Source of the DNA: Nymphaea colorata
Lineage: Eukaryota; Streptophyta; Magnoliopsida; Nymphaeales; Nymphaeaceae
DNA length: 64,000 nucleotides
Direction of reading: 5' to 3'
Assembly (NCBI RefSeq): GCF_008831285.2
Contig: NC_045144.1
Coordinates: forward strand, 1,364,001-1,428,000
Shown here: positions 33,990 to 47,760 of the stretch, piece after piece
Numbering within the stretch: position 1 is the first letter of the stretch
Layout: every line of letters begins with the position of its first letter
Program-made: the position numbers and the translations under genes
Notes under the pieces: model-generated
Told to the model about the DNA's origin: nothing
Database searches by the model: none
Seen by the model: only the letters and a program-made list of their open reading frames with translations

Positions 33990-36900
33990 TATCAGGTGAA
34001 AACAATTTTCACTCCTTTCAAAATGACTCTTTTTGATCAAGGCTTCCTCAAAGGAATATTTAGAGGAAGTTATGCAACCAAAAAAATGGCGTGTTCGCGA
34101 TAGGTTTTTGGTCTCTAGCAAATGGAAGTTAGGAATGCCGCTTCGACTTCAAGCTGTCACGAGAACCGCTCTAGGGATTCGTCTACCGAAGTTACCTCTT
34201 TATATGTGGAACTGCAAGGTGTTAGCTGGTGTCGTTAAGGTTCTGGATAGTTTTTTTGTAGATGCTGATGGCTTCACTTATGGGTTTGATTTGTATACTT
34301 GACGGTGATAAAGTTTTTGAATAAATGGTGGAAGATGAAACAAAAAATTTTTTCGATACCTTATGTGGGGATTCATTACATCCCACAGGGGATCGTCTCA
34401 CTCGTATGAGGGAGGGAAAAGTGAATACTAAACCCTCAACTGGAAGGACTCAAGTCATTATTGCTAATAGAAGGTGGAACCTAGGCTCTAAGCAATGCAA
34501 GCTATCTAATATTAAATGAAATCAATTTGTGCCTTTTGAAAAAATGTACTTCCTATTGAAGACCTATGATCTATGGGTCACGAGTCTCAAGGGATTATCT
34601 CATATGAAATGGTGATGGAATCATCTTCATTGAAGGTTAACCATGGTAAAACTATTGCTGAGTCCTGCCATGAGACCAAGAAGAATGCCACAGAAGTTGA
34701 GGAGGAATTTTTTCCTGGATTTGGCTGTTTGAACTCCACTAGGACTGTACTAATGGACTGAAAACAAAAAGATAAAAGGTCTTCCTCTCCTATGAATATT
34801 AGTTTGAACAAAAAAGAGATCTCCATTCCAAAAAAGTTAACAATTTTAAGAAGAAGGGTTGTGGGACAACATTTTTTGAGGCTATATAAAGTTCTGGCCT
34901 GAAGGAAAGGAAGTTGGTGCAACATGATCCTGGCATGGATATCCAAGGAGCAGAGGAATCTGAAAAATGGTGTTGACCATGGTTTCAATCTCAACTTTGA
35001 TACAATAGGTGTGTATCTTCACCCTCACTTTAGAATTCGCAAAGACCAATTGGTTATGTTAAATATCATAATTGCCAATAAACAAATGTTAGTATTATAA
35101 TGAAAGATTTTAATTCAGCTTATAAGGAGTCTGAAAAATGGCTCTTCCCCTGCTAGACAAGCTTATTTATCATTCAATGGATTCATTCAAGATGTTGGAC
35201 TAAGAGAGATTGTGGACAGAAACAGAGCATTCACTTGAACCAATCTCTGCATCCCGACAGCACTGGTTCAACGCAACTTAGATAGATTTTTGAGAAAGTT
35301 GAAAATTGTGGGCAGCTTTTGGTAGAACCAAGCAGTTCTTTAGACCACTCAGCACTTCTCTTTTACATGTAAATTAAATATCTTTAAAACCGCATGCAAG
35401 AGAAGATGAAGATTTAAAAAGTTCCTTTATTGAGAGTGTCAACCTAGTTGTAAGGTCATTATTACAAGAGCATGGAGAATGGAGTGTAGAGGATGCACAG
35501 TTCTTAAACTTTTCGCAAAACAGAATAAAGTACGACCATGCCTAAGTAATTGGAGTAAGTATAGAACCAAGAAAGTTGATACCAGAATTAATGTACTTCG
35601 AAAGGATCTTATTGAAATTTATAAGAGGCAAGATATTGACTCTCATAACTGGTCCACTTATGAAAATCATATTAGATGTTTTCTTGCGGACGCTCTTTGA
35701 GATGAAGAAATGTACTAGAAAAAGAAAGTAAGGGTATCATGGCTACAAACAAGGGGATAATAACAGAAAATGTTTTAATGCTTTGTTCAAGAAAGGTCCA
35801 AAAAAAGTAGACTCTTGCACATGAAGACAGATGATGGGGAGTTTTATGAGGAGGATCCAATTCTTTCAGCATGTACTTCTCATTTTTAAAGATTTTTTAC
35901 CTGCGACAACTCAACAAGAATGATTATGGATCACCTTGCTGTTGGTCACTGCATATTTATAAAAGAAAACTTAACGTTGTTAAGTCCCATTTCTTATTCT
36001 TTTAAAAATACAGAGTAAACTTAGTTTATGAAAAAGCATGCTACTTTCCTATGCAGTAGGATCTACTTGATCGAATCAGTATTAGAAGCACTTCGTATTT
36101 ACTGGATGTTGGTGTTCAAGTGCCTCTTGGTGTCATTAAGAAAATGGAACATATGTCTTGACTTTTCCTAAATAGGAAGGTGGGCTCGGCATTAGAAAAC
36201 TTAAAGGGGTCAATGAAGCTAATTGGTTGTTTCTAAGATGTACATTAATTTTTCACCAGGGCATATGGGACTCATTATGCATGAAGAAATATTTGAGTAG
36301 GAAAAGTACTTGGTATGTGGAAATGGTTCCCAATATTTCTTCTCTTGGGCGGGATCCAAATCTGTTACTTGAAATGTGATGAATGGAGAGCTTGATAAGT
36401 TCTACAGAGGATGTTTTACTCAAGCAGATTCCATTGGATCTGCTTGGGAAGCAGAACCTTTCCTTCGAAAGTCGGTTAAGTAAATGCTAATACGGCACCA
36501 CATTAAGCTAAATCTGTGGCGACATGTGCAATGCATTGGAGATTGCCTTCAACTTAGGCTCATGCAAAGTGCAGATTTTCTTTGTTCTAAAGAAAATCGT
36601 AAACCTGCAAAGCTAAGGAGCCAAGTTTGGAACCATGTAAAATTAAAGGAATGGTAGTTACAAGGCACAGTAGATTGTGGAACGCAAAAGTGTAACCTAG
36701 AGCTAACTGGTTTGTGTTTGTTTGTAGTTATTAACGTCAACCTGCTGATGCCAATGTAAGGTCTTCCATTGTTTCTGTGTTTAATTTGTGTGGAGGGCTT
36801 GTGAGGATCTATCTCACTTTCTTTTCTCATATACTAATGCTATGAACATTTAGCAATACATCTATTCATGGTTTGGAGTTGATAAATTCCATACATCAGA

Positions 36901-37522
36901 CTTTTTCTCTGTCTGGAGCTGGTGGTGGAAGAAGAGGTTCTCATGTAAAGAATTTGGATGGTGTTGGCTTGCCTGCTTCAATATCACAATCTGGAAGCTA
37001 TGGGGTTTCAAAAATCACGTGGTGCATAAAGAGGTGGTTAAGCTAGCTAAGATTTCTAAGAGGGAAGTTTGACACTCATGTTGTGAGGTATTCTATAAAC
37101 AAGAATGAGGACAATATGTAAAACAGGCGATAAATATCTAGCTGCAAACCATAATTTTAAGTCATTTTTGGCATTGTGAGAGTAAAGATGAGTGGGGGCT
37201 GAAAGTGGTCACTACATGTGTTGCAAATGTTTATAAAGTGGCTGGTTTACTATGGTACAAAGGTTTGTCTTATCAAACATGATCAGAACTATGGACTCTG
37301 TTCTTGTAGAGAGGATTCCTAAAGACTGTCCTGTTACTCTAATCACAAACTGTCATGCTCTTAGTTCTCGTGTCAAGGAACTGAGAGAGTGACTCTGGTT
37401 CGTTGGTAGGCTCAATGGTGAGAAGGTATTCCGTGGTTAAAGATCACTTCTCTTTGGAGGCTATCTCCTTTGGAAACTCCTTTGTCGTTGACAAAGTCAA
37501 AAAAACAAAAACAAAAGAAAAG
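33990..37522 (+). pseudogene. L1-type LINE, copy C: ORF1 and flanks kept, reverse-transcriptase core deleted
   Basis: 34033-34302 encodes part of ORF1, the plant L1 RNA-binding protein (DUF4283-like), with KKWRVRDRFLVSSKWKLG and the conserved LPKLPLYMWN. 35100-35310 encodes the end of the endonuclease (MKDFNSAYKESEKW, then in another frame FNGFIQDVGLREI, an AFT-stop-TNL motif and LDRFL). At 35990 the sequence jumps from TCCCATTTC to TTATTC, skipping about 1 kb that in copy E (62308-63306) holds the whole reverse-transcriptase core including YADD. The downstream part has GGLGIRKLKGVNEANWL (near 36181) and WKLWGFKNHVVHKEVV (near 37000). The endonuclease N-terminus present in copy E (60937-61300) is also missing. 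An A-rich stretch at 37495-37520 may be the old poly(A) tail. Many stops and frameshifts make it dead. Confidence 0.85.
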
Positions 37523-38028
37523 CCAACATTAATGATACTGAAGGTCACTGAATCATGTCAGACAAATCCTGAAAAGTGCTGACCCTGACCATGGCAAGTT
37601 TGCTGAGTGAGCAAGAGAGTGTTGAGGCTTAGTTAGAGGCCAGTTCTTAATTGTGTTTTTTCTGTTGATTTTTTTTTTCTTTATATTACTTTTCATCATT
37701 AATGGAAGGAGAAACCCAGCCCGATTGCATCAGAACGGATCCTCATCAAGGAATGTGCAGCATTTCGGGCCCCCATTGAAGGGACAAGGTATACATCACA
37801 GGGTTGGGGCTCCCATGCACTTTTGTGGTCTACGTTATTTTTAGCAATATAGACAAAAGTGGTAAGAACAATATTTTTTTGAATATTTCCCTTTTCAAGA
37901 ACGAAGAACCTCAATGAAGTGTTGAAGGAAGAAGGTTGACAAGTTAACATACTCCTCAGGAAAATAAGGTCCTAGTGATAAATATAATTATACAGATAAA
38001 TATATATTAAGTAAACAAATATATATAT

Positions 38029-38104
<76 letters not shown>
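38029..38104. repeat. (TA)n microsatellite, about 75 bp
   Basis: The paralogous site in D (53395-53410) has only about 15 bp. Confidence 0.95.
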
Positions 38105-38106
<2 letters not shown>

Positions 38107-38860
38107 CATTTTAATCTTTTGGATGTTGGATGACTAATAGATTTAAAATATGTCACTAATAAACCCATAAACCATTAAAAAAAGTGCCATAAATAGGCAC
38201 TATTTGATACACTGTTTCTAATACAGCTGCATGCTTTAGCGACCGAATCTTTATTTTTAGTAATAAGACAAGATCTAAGAAATGACAAATTTGAATATGT
38301 GTGTGTGTGTGTGGATTCAAATTTGACGGATGCTAGATATTGTCATATAGCTCAAAATAAAACATTATTTGCTAAAATATAGATACTGCAGGGGTATTAG
38401 CAACGGTTTATGGTTTGTGGTAGTGTGTTTTTATAATAATTTATCATGATTTAAACAACAGTTTGTGGTGCTTTCAACCATAGATTTTTAACTTTTTAAT
38501 TACCTAACAACACTGGGCATTCAACATGCTATAATTCACCCATATAAAAGTACTAGTAATATCTCAAGTAGTTTTAATTTTTATAGGTGAAGACTAAGTA
38601 GCACCACTGTATGGCGTCTAATGATATATTAATTAGATTACCATAAACTCATGCAAAAAATGACTTTTATCATATCTAAAGGGTGCAAAAGATTCCATGT
38701 TCGGTTTTAAGCTAGGCCTCTTTCAAATGCATCACCCAAAAATATTAATTAGCTGACAAGCAAGTTCTCAATGATGGCAAACCTCTCACACACACAAGAT
38801 CAGTGGGAACTTCGTAGCAAAAGTCCTATATATATTTTGCCAAAACACTATGACTGACTC

Positions 38861-39259
38861 TAAGGGTAAGCACTGGGCCAGGCACCAGATGGACAATTGG
38901 GACCATTTGACCTACTGGCCAGATAAGAAAACTCGCTAGGATAGCTGGCCTGGGTCAGGTATTGGGGGCTCGACTTGGCCCAAATACATACCTTTATACT
39001 TTTTTTTTTCCACATTCTTTGGCATGATGCCAGCAGTCGACTCCATACAAACTCTTGACATGTTCCCAATGGTTTCCAGAAAATTAGAAAATGAAAAGTG
39101 AAGAGTTTCAAATTGGGATAGATATTGGGTTGAGTACAAGATAAACATGAAGTTGATGGTCAGGCCCTGGCCCAATAACTAAAGAGAACAGGCATGGACT
39201 GCCAATAAAGGCTTTGGGTCAGCCCAAGCACGGCTTTGTCAAGCCTGGGTCCAGCCTAA
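38861..39259. repeat. GGGCC-rich repeat with imperfect inverted ends (copy C)
   Basis: Paralogue of 5255-5653. Confidence 0.45.
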
Positions 39260-39642
39260 TGCTATTCCAGATCCTGTTCACCCACATTAATTTAGGTCAG
39301 AGCCAGCTTGCTCGGAACTAACCCAACCCTTTGACATCCCCAGGTTGGGTTAAACTGCAGATGCCCTCTTTGACCAACTCCAATGATGTCATTGATCGAT
39401 TCCTCAACAATGCCAAACTTCAGATGCTGGACTGTAGATGGTCCGTGTTGGCCCGCAGTTTGAGATTGAGATCAAGCTGGGAACTATGTCAATATTGTGG
39501 AAATTTCTCTGAATGAAATGTAAAATCAAGTGGAAACTGAAAGAAACCCGTAAGCACATCTGTGTCTTTTAAAATGGGTGATTGGCGATGAACTGGCTAA
39601 ATCATGCTTCATTTGGAATCACTTGAATAAAGATTGGCTGAT

Positions 39643-39856
39643 TGCCTCAAGGCACATTGGGCAACTGGGCTGCTTGGCAGTTCATATCCAAGGAATTCAA
39701 GGTTTGAATCTTGTGGCCGCTGTCACATTCTAGTGTGTTATTTCTCTTGTCTGCAAAGCATGGCAAGAACAACATTCGAGTTGAACGATGTACAGTACGT
39801 CCACCTTGGTGGTTTTATGAAGAAGAGAGTTTCTTATAAGTAAACATAAATAAATA
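39643..39856 (+). mobile_element. tRNA-derived SINE, copy C (214 bp body)
   Basis: A box 39657-39668 (TTGGGCAACTGG) and B box 39701-39711 with the first base at 39701. Flanked by AATAAAGATTGGCTGAT (39626-39642) and AATAACTATTAGCCGAT (39857-39873), four mismatches in 17. Same insertion site as copies A and D. Confidence 0.78.
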
Positions 39857-42384
39857 AATAACTATTAGCCGATTTGTATAACACTTTGGATCAACCCAAG
39901 CCAAGCCCCTACAATTCAAATCGGCTGATTCCAACCAACGTTTACAAGGGAAAAACAGAATGTGAGAGTATGAAGAATTAAAGTACTACTAAGGCGGATT
40001 GATAAGTATCACAATAGGCACACAGACCTCACGTCGGCTAACAACGCCAGATGCAACGGTTTAGGCTACTTGTCAAAGAAAGAAAAATGTGACCCATGGA
40101 TGCAATGGAAATCTGACACAAGAATATTCTATGCATGTCTCTCTTTCTAATAGCCCACATTGTCCGTTAATCTTTTCACCATCCTTAAGAGCTGTTTTAA
40201 AATAAAAAAAACAAATCAGGCTAAATCAGAAAGAGAGAGAGAGGGAGAGAGAGAGAGAGAGAAAGGGTGGTGACAGTTGCTCATGAAGAGGCAGTGAGTG
40301 GAGAGCGTTCAGCTGAGTTTGGGTAGATTGAGTTGAGTGCCCGGTTAAGGGTACCCAACGTACATACCCCAAGAGTAAGGGGACATTTTAATAATTTTCA
40401 AAAGGTATGTACTTTTTAGTTTTTTTTTTTTTTTGACTTCCACTTTTGTCTTCCCAATTTTTTTTTCGGTGTGACTTTTGACTATTTTCATCATAACGAG
40501 CGCACAAAAATTTTTTGCATTAGTATGAAACATATATTACCAGGTTTAGAGCTCAGGTGGACATGGGACAACACGAACATATTTGTATTAATGTAACAGC
40601 CATAATGAAAGGAGAGTATCCGGTCCAAGAAAAGGTATTATAGAAAAGACATATCTTCAAAGAAGAGGATATATATATATATATATATATTTATATATGA
40701 AAGATATTATGAAAGAGTTCAAAAGTCTAAAATAAAAATCATTTTATTAAAAAATTTAAAAGTAGCCCAACCCCATCTTTGTTCTCTGAATATAATAAAA
40801 AAGAAACTTTTTAAAAGAGTAGAAAAAAGGTTATGAATATGTCAAAAAAGTCTAAAATAAACATTTCTTTATTAAAAAAATTTAACATATAAAAAATCCC
40901 CATCTTTTTTCCACTGCATACTTGTGCGTTCGGATGTACACGCAACTCAATCTCATATCAGGGCTTTGGGTGTGCAGGCGGTGGAGAGGAGAAACTGCAC
41001 TTTGGCCACCATCATTGTCATGGGATATCGCTTGTTGATTCCTCAATTGATGCGATGCTGTGGATGAGATATCACTTTAAAAAATCTGGAAATGGATCAC
41101 GAATTGATGGACTAGCATTTGCTTATCCATCTATAGGAACAAGTTTTCTCAGACATCTTGGACTTAATTTCTTGCTTAGGTGGGCATCTGATATACTTTT
41201 GATGACGTATGTGGAGGGCTACATATCTATATCATCCAATATATTTCATGCCTAAGGTCGGATTTGTATAGGTTAAAAGGAAAACTTGAAGGACTGCACC
41301 TTCTTAGGCACGAAGTAACACAAAGCACCCATCTAAATAGATCTGTTTTCTCTTCTTCATGGTACGTAGTTATTATGTGTCCTGTTTTGTCACCTTCTGG
41401 TTTTCAATCTTTTTCATTGGAGGAAAGAGATCCAGGGAAATTGTGTATAGTCACTCACGCTCGGTTAGACTTCTGCTAAGCATCCCCCAATTTGTCTACC
41501 TATTTAGGGGTTGTTCTTATTATGAAAACTGTATGAGTGTCCCTGCTGCCAAATGACTCCTTAACAGTAGTGGAGCCGCATTGCAAATTTTGTAAGCAAT
41601 TTCCCGTACCAGTCATTGATACTTCTTTTTTTTTAATTTTTTTTTATATACCTTAAAGTTGAAAGTTAAACTAATACTACCCCACAGTCAGAAATTTGGC
41701 TTTGCCACTACCCCTTTAGGGTTCTATTTTTCTTCAGCTTGATCTCTAGCTGAAAACCATTTTGGTGATTTTTGGACTCTGCTTAGTTTGAAGGCATGAA
41801 GCATAGACTCCCCATCCAACATGCACCAAACTCCACAAGTTAGTGATGTACTCCATATTTTGATGATTGATTATAACCTTGCTTAGCTTATCTTGCAATC
41901 AAGTTGAGGAGTTACCATGTTCTAAGTTTAAAATATATAGTTTTCCAGTTCCTAACAAAAATTCTTGTATAATAATGTAATGGCACTGCATGAATTTCCG
42001 GCAGCCACTGCTTGTGAAATCAAATAGGTTTTTGCATTCTGAAACTGTCGAGGGAGCCCCTCATTCTATTCATGAGATATCAAATAGGTAATTAAATATA
42101 CAAATGACAGTAATTTATAGACACCAAGATTGGAACATTTTGCCTGGGGACAAATGGTGGCTGGTGACATTAGCTAGTGATGTAACAAGTTCTTGCGTCA
42201 TTTACTGGGGATTGCATGCAACTTTTTGTGTTTTCTGCACCCTTCTCCACAATCCAAGCAATTTTAAGTAATAGCGTATGAATATTCTTGTGTTGAAGAA
42301 TTCCAATCACCATTTGATCAATAAGAGAGACATCTTAACATATTCCTTAGGTAACCACAATAAGCGGTCAACATGTAAGAAGGG

Positions 42385-42541
42385 AAGTATTGAAGCGAAG
42401 TGTGGGTTGCTGTGCACCATTGCCCCACATCAGTATTGTTGCGACGATGCTGGACCTAGTTGCTGTCACATCAGTCCCCACATCAGACCCAGGTCGGTGA
42501 CTCACGTGCCCTTCAGCCAAAAAGTCTTGGCTCTACCACTA
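42385..42541. mobile_element. hAT-type MITE, second family, exact 8-bp target duplication (157 bp)
   Basis: AAGAAGGG lies at 42377-42384 and again at 42542-42549. The ends AAGTATTGAAGC and GGCTCTACCACTA are imperfectly inverted. This is the copy that defines the family in A, B and D. Confidence 0.75.
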
Positions 42542-45506
42542 AAGAAGGGGTTGATCACAAGTTGGCGGGCTAGCGTGAAATTATTCATGTCATGAGGAAT
42601 CAATTTTTTGAAAGATCATAGTAATTTTGCTTTGCTGGGCCATCCTACATCCTTTGATGGGATATTCATATGATCCATCTATTGTACAAGGTTGACTGCA
42701 AAATAAAGGAATGTCATCATACTTTAAACATGTTTAAAGTTATTTAAAATGGGTGATTAACAATGGATTGGCGTGATCATTTCTGAATATTCAATTGATT
42801 CAAAGATGAACCTCCACGGCTGGATGGTTATTTTGTTTGTTTGGTGTCGATAAAAAACACCGCGAAAGATGCATTTGCAATGATCAATTGATTGACCATG
42901 GTTTTCAATTATGGAATCCAACTTTTATGGCAGTTTTTAACAATACAAAATAACCATCTGAGCACAGAAATAGCTGCCTAATTTCAACACACACACACAC
43001 AGTTACCTAAGGATCCCTATTAATATGAAGCAAGAAATAAATGGATTTCTTGGATGAAGGCCTTCACACATGTTAATGGTTGCATAGATAAACCCTGAGG
43101 TCATAAACGTATTTGGTTTGCTTGGCCTTTTACATTTGTAAGTCCTCTATTGCTAAAGTTATCTTTCATTGTTGATTTTAAGGTGATAAATTATTTAAAA
43201 TTTATATAAGGAAAACAAACATATATATATATATATGTACATTATACCGCATATATAATAGGTTTTTAAAGATTGACATGCGACCCTTGGAATCCAGCCG
43301 TATAACTGAATCAAAAATATTTTACTTGCATAATAAGTTCTAGAGTCTTTGGGGTATTATTGTAAATCAACTTAAATTATTTATTTCTTTTCCTTTATGT
43401 AGTCTAAACAAACATAGTTTGAACAATTCTTCTTCTTTCTATTCAAACAAGCTTTTATAACAATTTGTTTCATTCTATTTTCTTTCCTCTCATTTTCTTC
43501 CCAAATCCTTTCTTTCCCTTTCCATTCTTTTCCTTTTATCCTACTTTCTCTATCCAAAAAGGTGCTATAATAGGTCAACAAAAAATTTATTTTACAATTG
43601 GGATTGTGTTGCCTAAAGCCTCTCTAAGAGCCAGCACGTTTGAAATGACCTCATATAAGAAGTTACATGGGGAAATAGGTTGCTACTGGTTTACACTTGT
43701 AGCTCCTTCTATCTTGAGAATCAGAACAATCACAGTGTTGTTAAACTTCGTCACCATTCATCTTATTCCCAAGAAAACTTCAACCATCTTGATTATGTAA
43801 TGACTGGTTACTCCTCGGTACTGTTGAAAAAGGGACCTAAAGGATCCACTACGTCTGGAAGCACTCTCCGCTTTCAAACTAAAGTTGCATACTTGAGTTC
43901 TTTTGCTAAAACAGACCTTAGGATTTGTCAGACTCATCTCTCTTTTCCACTCGTCAGCACAGACTACTATTTAAAATAAGAACAAAACATGTACTTCCCA
44001 TCTTTTGCTCTCTCTCTCTCTCCCTCTCTCTCTTCATGCAAGAGAAGTCAAAGGGCATGGAGCTGTTACTTTGTTTCTTTCTTCCAACACACTTTCACCT
44101 TCAGTGGTAGACAAGTAAAAAAAGAGAGGAACGACCCTGTTGAATAGAAACCATTAATTTACATGATATGACATCGTTGATATTAAAGTTCCTGTCTTGG
44201 TGGGAAAGACACAGACTTAGAGGTGGGAAAGACGCAGACTTAGAGGTGGAATAGAAATGCTCAAATCAAAATACTTATGTGATGTTGGTAGATTGTGCTT
44301 CCCATGGCAATACGGTGGCTATCAAACACAGGAATTATGAATACCATGGTAACAAGAAAAATCCAAATCTGTTACATCAGTAGCAATTGATAGTCTAATT
44401 TATATGATTCAACATGTGCTAAATATGACTCTTCAAGCAGAAGAACAACTTTCGGCAACTTTTTGTCCTTTTTTATGAAGGAAGTCTCTCACATATATCA
44501 CTGACTTCAACACAAAGCAGCATCACCACAAAAGCATGTAGAAAACACATATGCTAATGGAACCACATCTGAAAGACGCCCTGCTTGATCGACCAGCTTC
44601 CCTTCCCTATTTTAAAGCTATTCACAGTACCTATACCACGGTCCTCAGGAATATTCATGGTTGCCTATCGTCACTGGATAATGCCGGAAGGAATTCCATC
44701 TTTCTGTTTGCTCTCTCGGCCCCCTTCTCTTTCTCCCCCTCTCTCTAGACGTGCATAAGAACTCAAAATGCGTGGAGCTGTCACTATATTTCTTTCTTCC
44801 ACCACACATCACTTTTAGTGGTGGAGAAGTCAAAAAAGAGGGGAACCACCTTGTTGGATAAAAACAAATAATTTACATTGATAAGACTTTTCTCAATATC
44901 TTTTGTTGTAAAAGAGATTGCACTGCCATTCAAAATTATATATATATATATATATATATATTATGTTTGTGTGTATATATCTAATAATAGATAATGAAAA
45001 TACATATCACGTTTTTCTCTTTATTTTTCTCCTATCTATCAAGTTAGATATGATAACCATGACTTGATGGCTGAATAACTCTAAAAAGTCAGTTCACCAT
45101 TCAATATATATATACACACACACACACACTACTTTGATCACAAACAAAAACCAACAGACCTCTTATATTTGTGTTAAAAAGTGTTCTGAACAAAATATGA
45201 ATCTCCTAATGTCTTCATTATAAACACTAATTTAATCTAAACAATGTTTAAGTTCAAATTACTTTTATAAAAAAAAAAGTAATTTTTCTACTATTAAAAT
45301 TTTGATGTTGCAAGTGCCATTCCTTTTTTAATTATTATGGTATATTAATAAAATAAAAAATAACTAACTTAAAGTATGTTTATCATTAAATATGTTTTAA
45401 GATAGTGCTAAATTGTAAAGAAAAGGAATTTTAATAGGCCCGGCTTCTGTCCCTTACGTAAGTGGTATGTTGTTTATATAATGTATATATGCACATGCAC
45501 ACACAC

Positions 45507-45539
<33 letters not shown>

Positions 45540-46122
45540 TTAAATGAAACTAAAAACATCCAAAGAGTACTGAATGCCACAGTACAACTTAAAAAAAAAG
45601 AGGACGAAACAAAAGAAAGTAGAAGCAGCATAGAAGAAGAGAGATACAACTTCTGTTTAAAGGAATTAGACATTTTCCTCTTGTTAACAAATCTAGCACA
45701 GCTCTATGTTACAGAAATTTCTTAATAGCCATCGGTTAGCAAACTAACCAAAATATCTTGATTGCCACGTTATTTTCCCGAGAAACTCCAAAGGAGGATT
45801 TGGTTATGGATACAAAAGAGATACATGGGCTCTACTACATAAACTAAATCAAAGACAAACAAGGCCACCACCAACAACAATCAAATTCTCTCGGGCCAAC
45901 TAAATTGAAGACAAGGAAGGCCAAGAGAAAGACAAAGAATGTATTGTCGTTTCTTTCTTGTTCTTAATTTGTACTTTCGTGTTTTCTTGTCATCTATTTT
46001 ACATTTCCTTTTTTCATTTTACATGTGAAAATTGGTTTGAATCAACCCATTTGAATTGTACCAGTTCGTTCTCGGCCCGATATTTCATGATTTAATTATC
46101 CAGATAGCACTAGCTTTGATAG

Positions 46123-46356
46123 TCATACATGAAAAGACCTCATTACCTGGTCCATTTCTTGTGAAGTTACACCATGTTTTGCATGTCTCCATTTCTTTTG
46201 TAGCTCTAAAACAATTAATGACGTCGACTTTTCTCTATATGCCAGAGCTTTCTTAAACTCCAAATCTGTCAACCCTAAAAGGTCGCTGCTCTTCCCTATC
46301 AAGCTGTAGCTGGATGTCCCCAGCACAGGTTTTCCGTGAGTTCTCAAATGCAACAA
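46123..46356 (-). other. Unrecognised 77-codon open frame in a copy-specific insert
   Basis: The interval 46126-46380 has no counterpart in the other units and is bounded by unit sequence on both sides. On the minus strand it is open throughout and extends upstream of the ATG (GENHLEDIARLLHLRTHG). It has ordinary protein-like composition: LLGLTDLEFKKALAYREKS and LELQKKWRHAKHG, then stop. I do not recognise the family. It could be a captured exon fragment or a piece of a transposon. Confidence 0.3.
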
Positions 46357-46379
46357 CCTAGCGATGTCTTCTAGGTGAT

Positions 46380-46555
46380 TTTCACCTCGAATCCATCAAA
46401 ATATGCATTTGCAATGATCAGTTGTTGACCATGGTTTCAAATAATGGAATACAACTTTTACAGCAGTTTTTAATGATACAAAATAACCATTCAAGCACAA
46501 AAATAGCTGCCCGATTTCAATATACACACACACAGATATATATATATATATATAA

Positions 46556-46593
<38 letters not shown>

Positions 46594-47760
46594 TTTTATA
46601 TGCCGCACACCTTAATTAGGTCAATGAGGCATCACTCAGATGCTTTGAGGCTTTCTTCTAGGTGATGCACAGAGACCTCATGCAGGTGTGCACCTCTAAC
46701 AACACTGGTTTAGGCTACTTGTCAAAGAAAGAAAAATCTGACAGAAGAATATTCCATGCATGACTCTTTCGCAGTCCACATCTTCTCTTAATCTTTCCAC
46801 CTTAACAGCTATTCGAGAATAAAAAAACAAATCAGGCCAAATCAGAGAGCGCGAGAGAGAGAGAGAGAAAGAGGGTGATGACTGGTGCTCATGATGAGAG
46901 CAATGAGTGGAGAGTGTTCAGCTGAGTTCGGGTGGACATGGGCCAACACGAACAGATTTGCATTAATAAAACAGTCATAGCGAAAAAGAGAGTGTCCGGT
47001 CCAAGAAGGTACTCTATATGGAGAAGATATATTTTGTAAGAAAAAGATGACTAAGAAGATTGATTATATATATACATATATATATATATATCCTGTAGAA
47101 ACGGGTTGTCAAAACAGGTTATATGTAAAAAAATTGTGTATATGGGTACACAATGACCAAAATATCCCTGTTTATAGTAGAAAAGGAACATTTTGAAAGG
47201 GTAAAAAAAGGTTATGAAAAAATTAAAAAGTGTAAAATAGACATGGTATGCCATTAAAAAATTCAGAAATAATCCAACCTTCATCTTTTTTCCTACGATA
47301 CTGTATACTTGTGGATCCACAGAAGTGTGCAGCAGCTCGATCTCATATCTCATATCGGGCATTGACCAGTTCCACAGATTCAAGTGGCCGACGAAGAAGA
47401 AAGAGGAGAGGGGGTTGGTGGAGGAGGAGAAACTGCACTTTAGCCACCAGCATTGTCATGGGTTGTTGCTCGTCGATTTCTTCAATCGATGCGGCTTGAG
47501 TTTTCGACACTGATGGTCAATGGCGAAGCTCTCTCTAAAGAACATAGGTGACCTTAGACTTAATTTCTTGCTTAGGTGGGCATTGAGATCATTTTAATGA
47601 CGTACGTGGAGGGCTATATATCTATATGATCCAATATATTTCATGCCTAAGGTGTGATTTGTACAGGTGAAAAGTGAAAACTGGAAGGAAAGCACCCCTA
47701 ACATCACAAAGCACCCATCTAAATGTGCTTTCTATATCAAAATTTTATCCCTCTATACAT
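46380..47760. repeat. Unit C', rearranged duplicate block
   Basis: 46385-46535 matches 9358-9490 of unit A. After a (CA)(TA) microsatellite (46528-46594) the sequence continues as a match to 6840-8000, that is, an earlier part of the unit, including the AAACTGCACTTTAGCCACCA motif at 47429. The order is therefore scrambled relative to A, with the junction at the microsatellite. Confidence 0.7.
46528..46594. repeat. (CA)n(TA)n(TAAA-like) microsatellite at a rearrangement junction
   Basis: Paralogous to 9482-9570 on its left side only. Confidence 0.9.

Larger units (their letters stand above)
38315..46125. repeat. Segmental duplication unit C, right part
   Basis: Collinear with 4719-14258 of unit A and with D, starting at ATTCAAATTTGACGGATGC. 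Relative to A it lacks about 6408-6885 (junction at 40020, shared GCA) and about 9499-11648 (junction at 43000, inside the (CA)n tract). 45683-46095 matches 15322-16320, skipping the Copia-like LTR element that sits in A. No intact gene is recognised. Confidence 0.85.

Noticed and set aside
34587-34994. 135-codon minus-strand open frame (and its copy at 60587-60997)
   Set aside because: It is antisense to the LINE, and the plus strand carries LINE sequence. Preservation in two copies reflects duplication.
45462-45725. Glu/Arg-rich open frame
   Set aside because: Driven by the (GA)n tract at 45507-45533. The paralogous region in B has a different frame.
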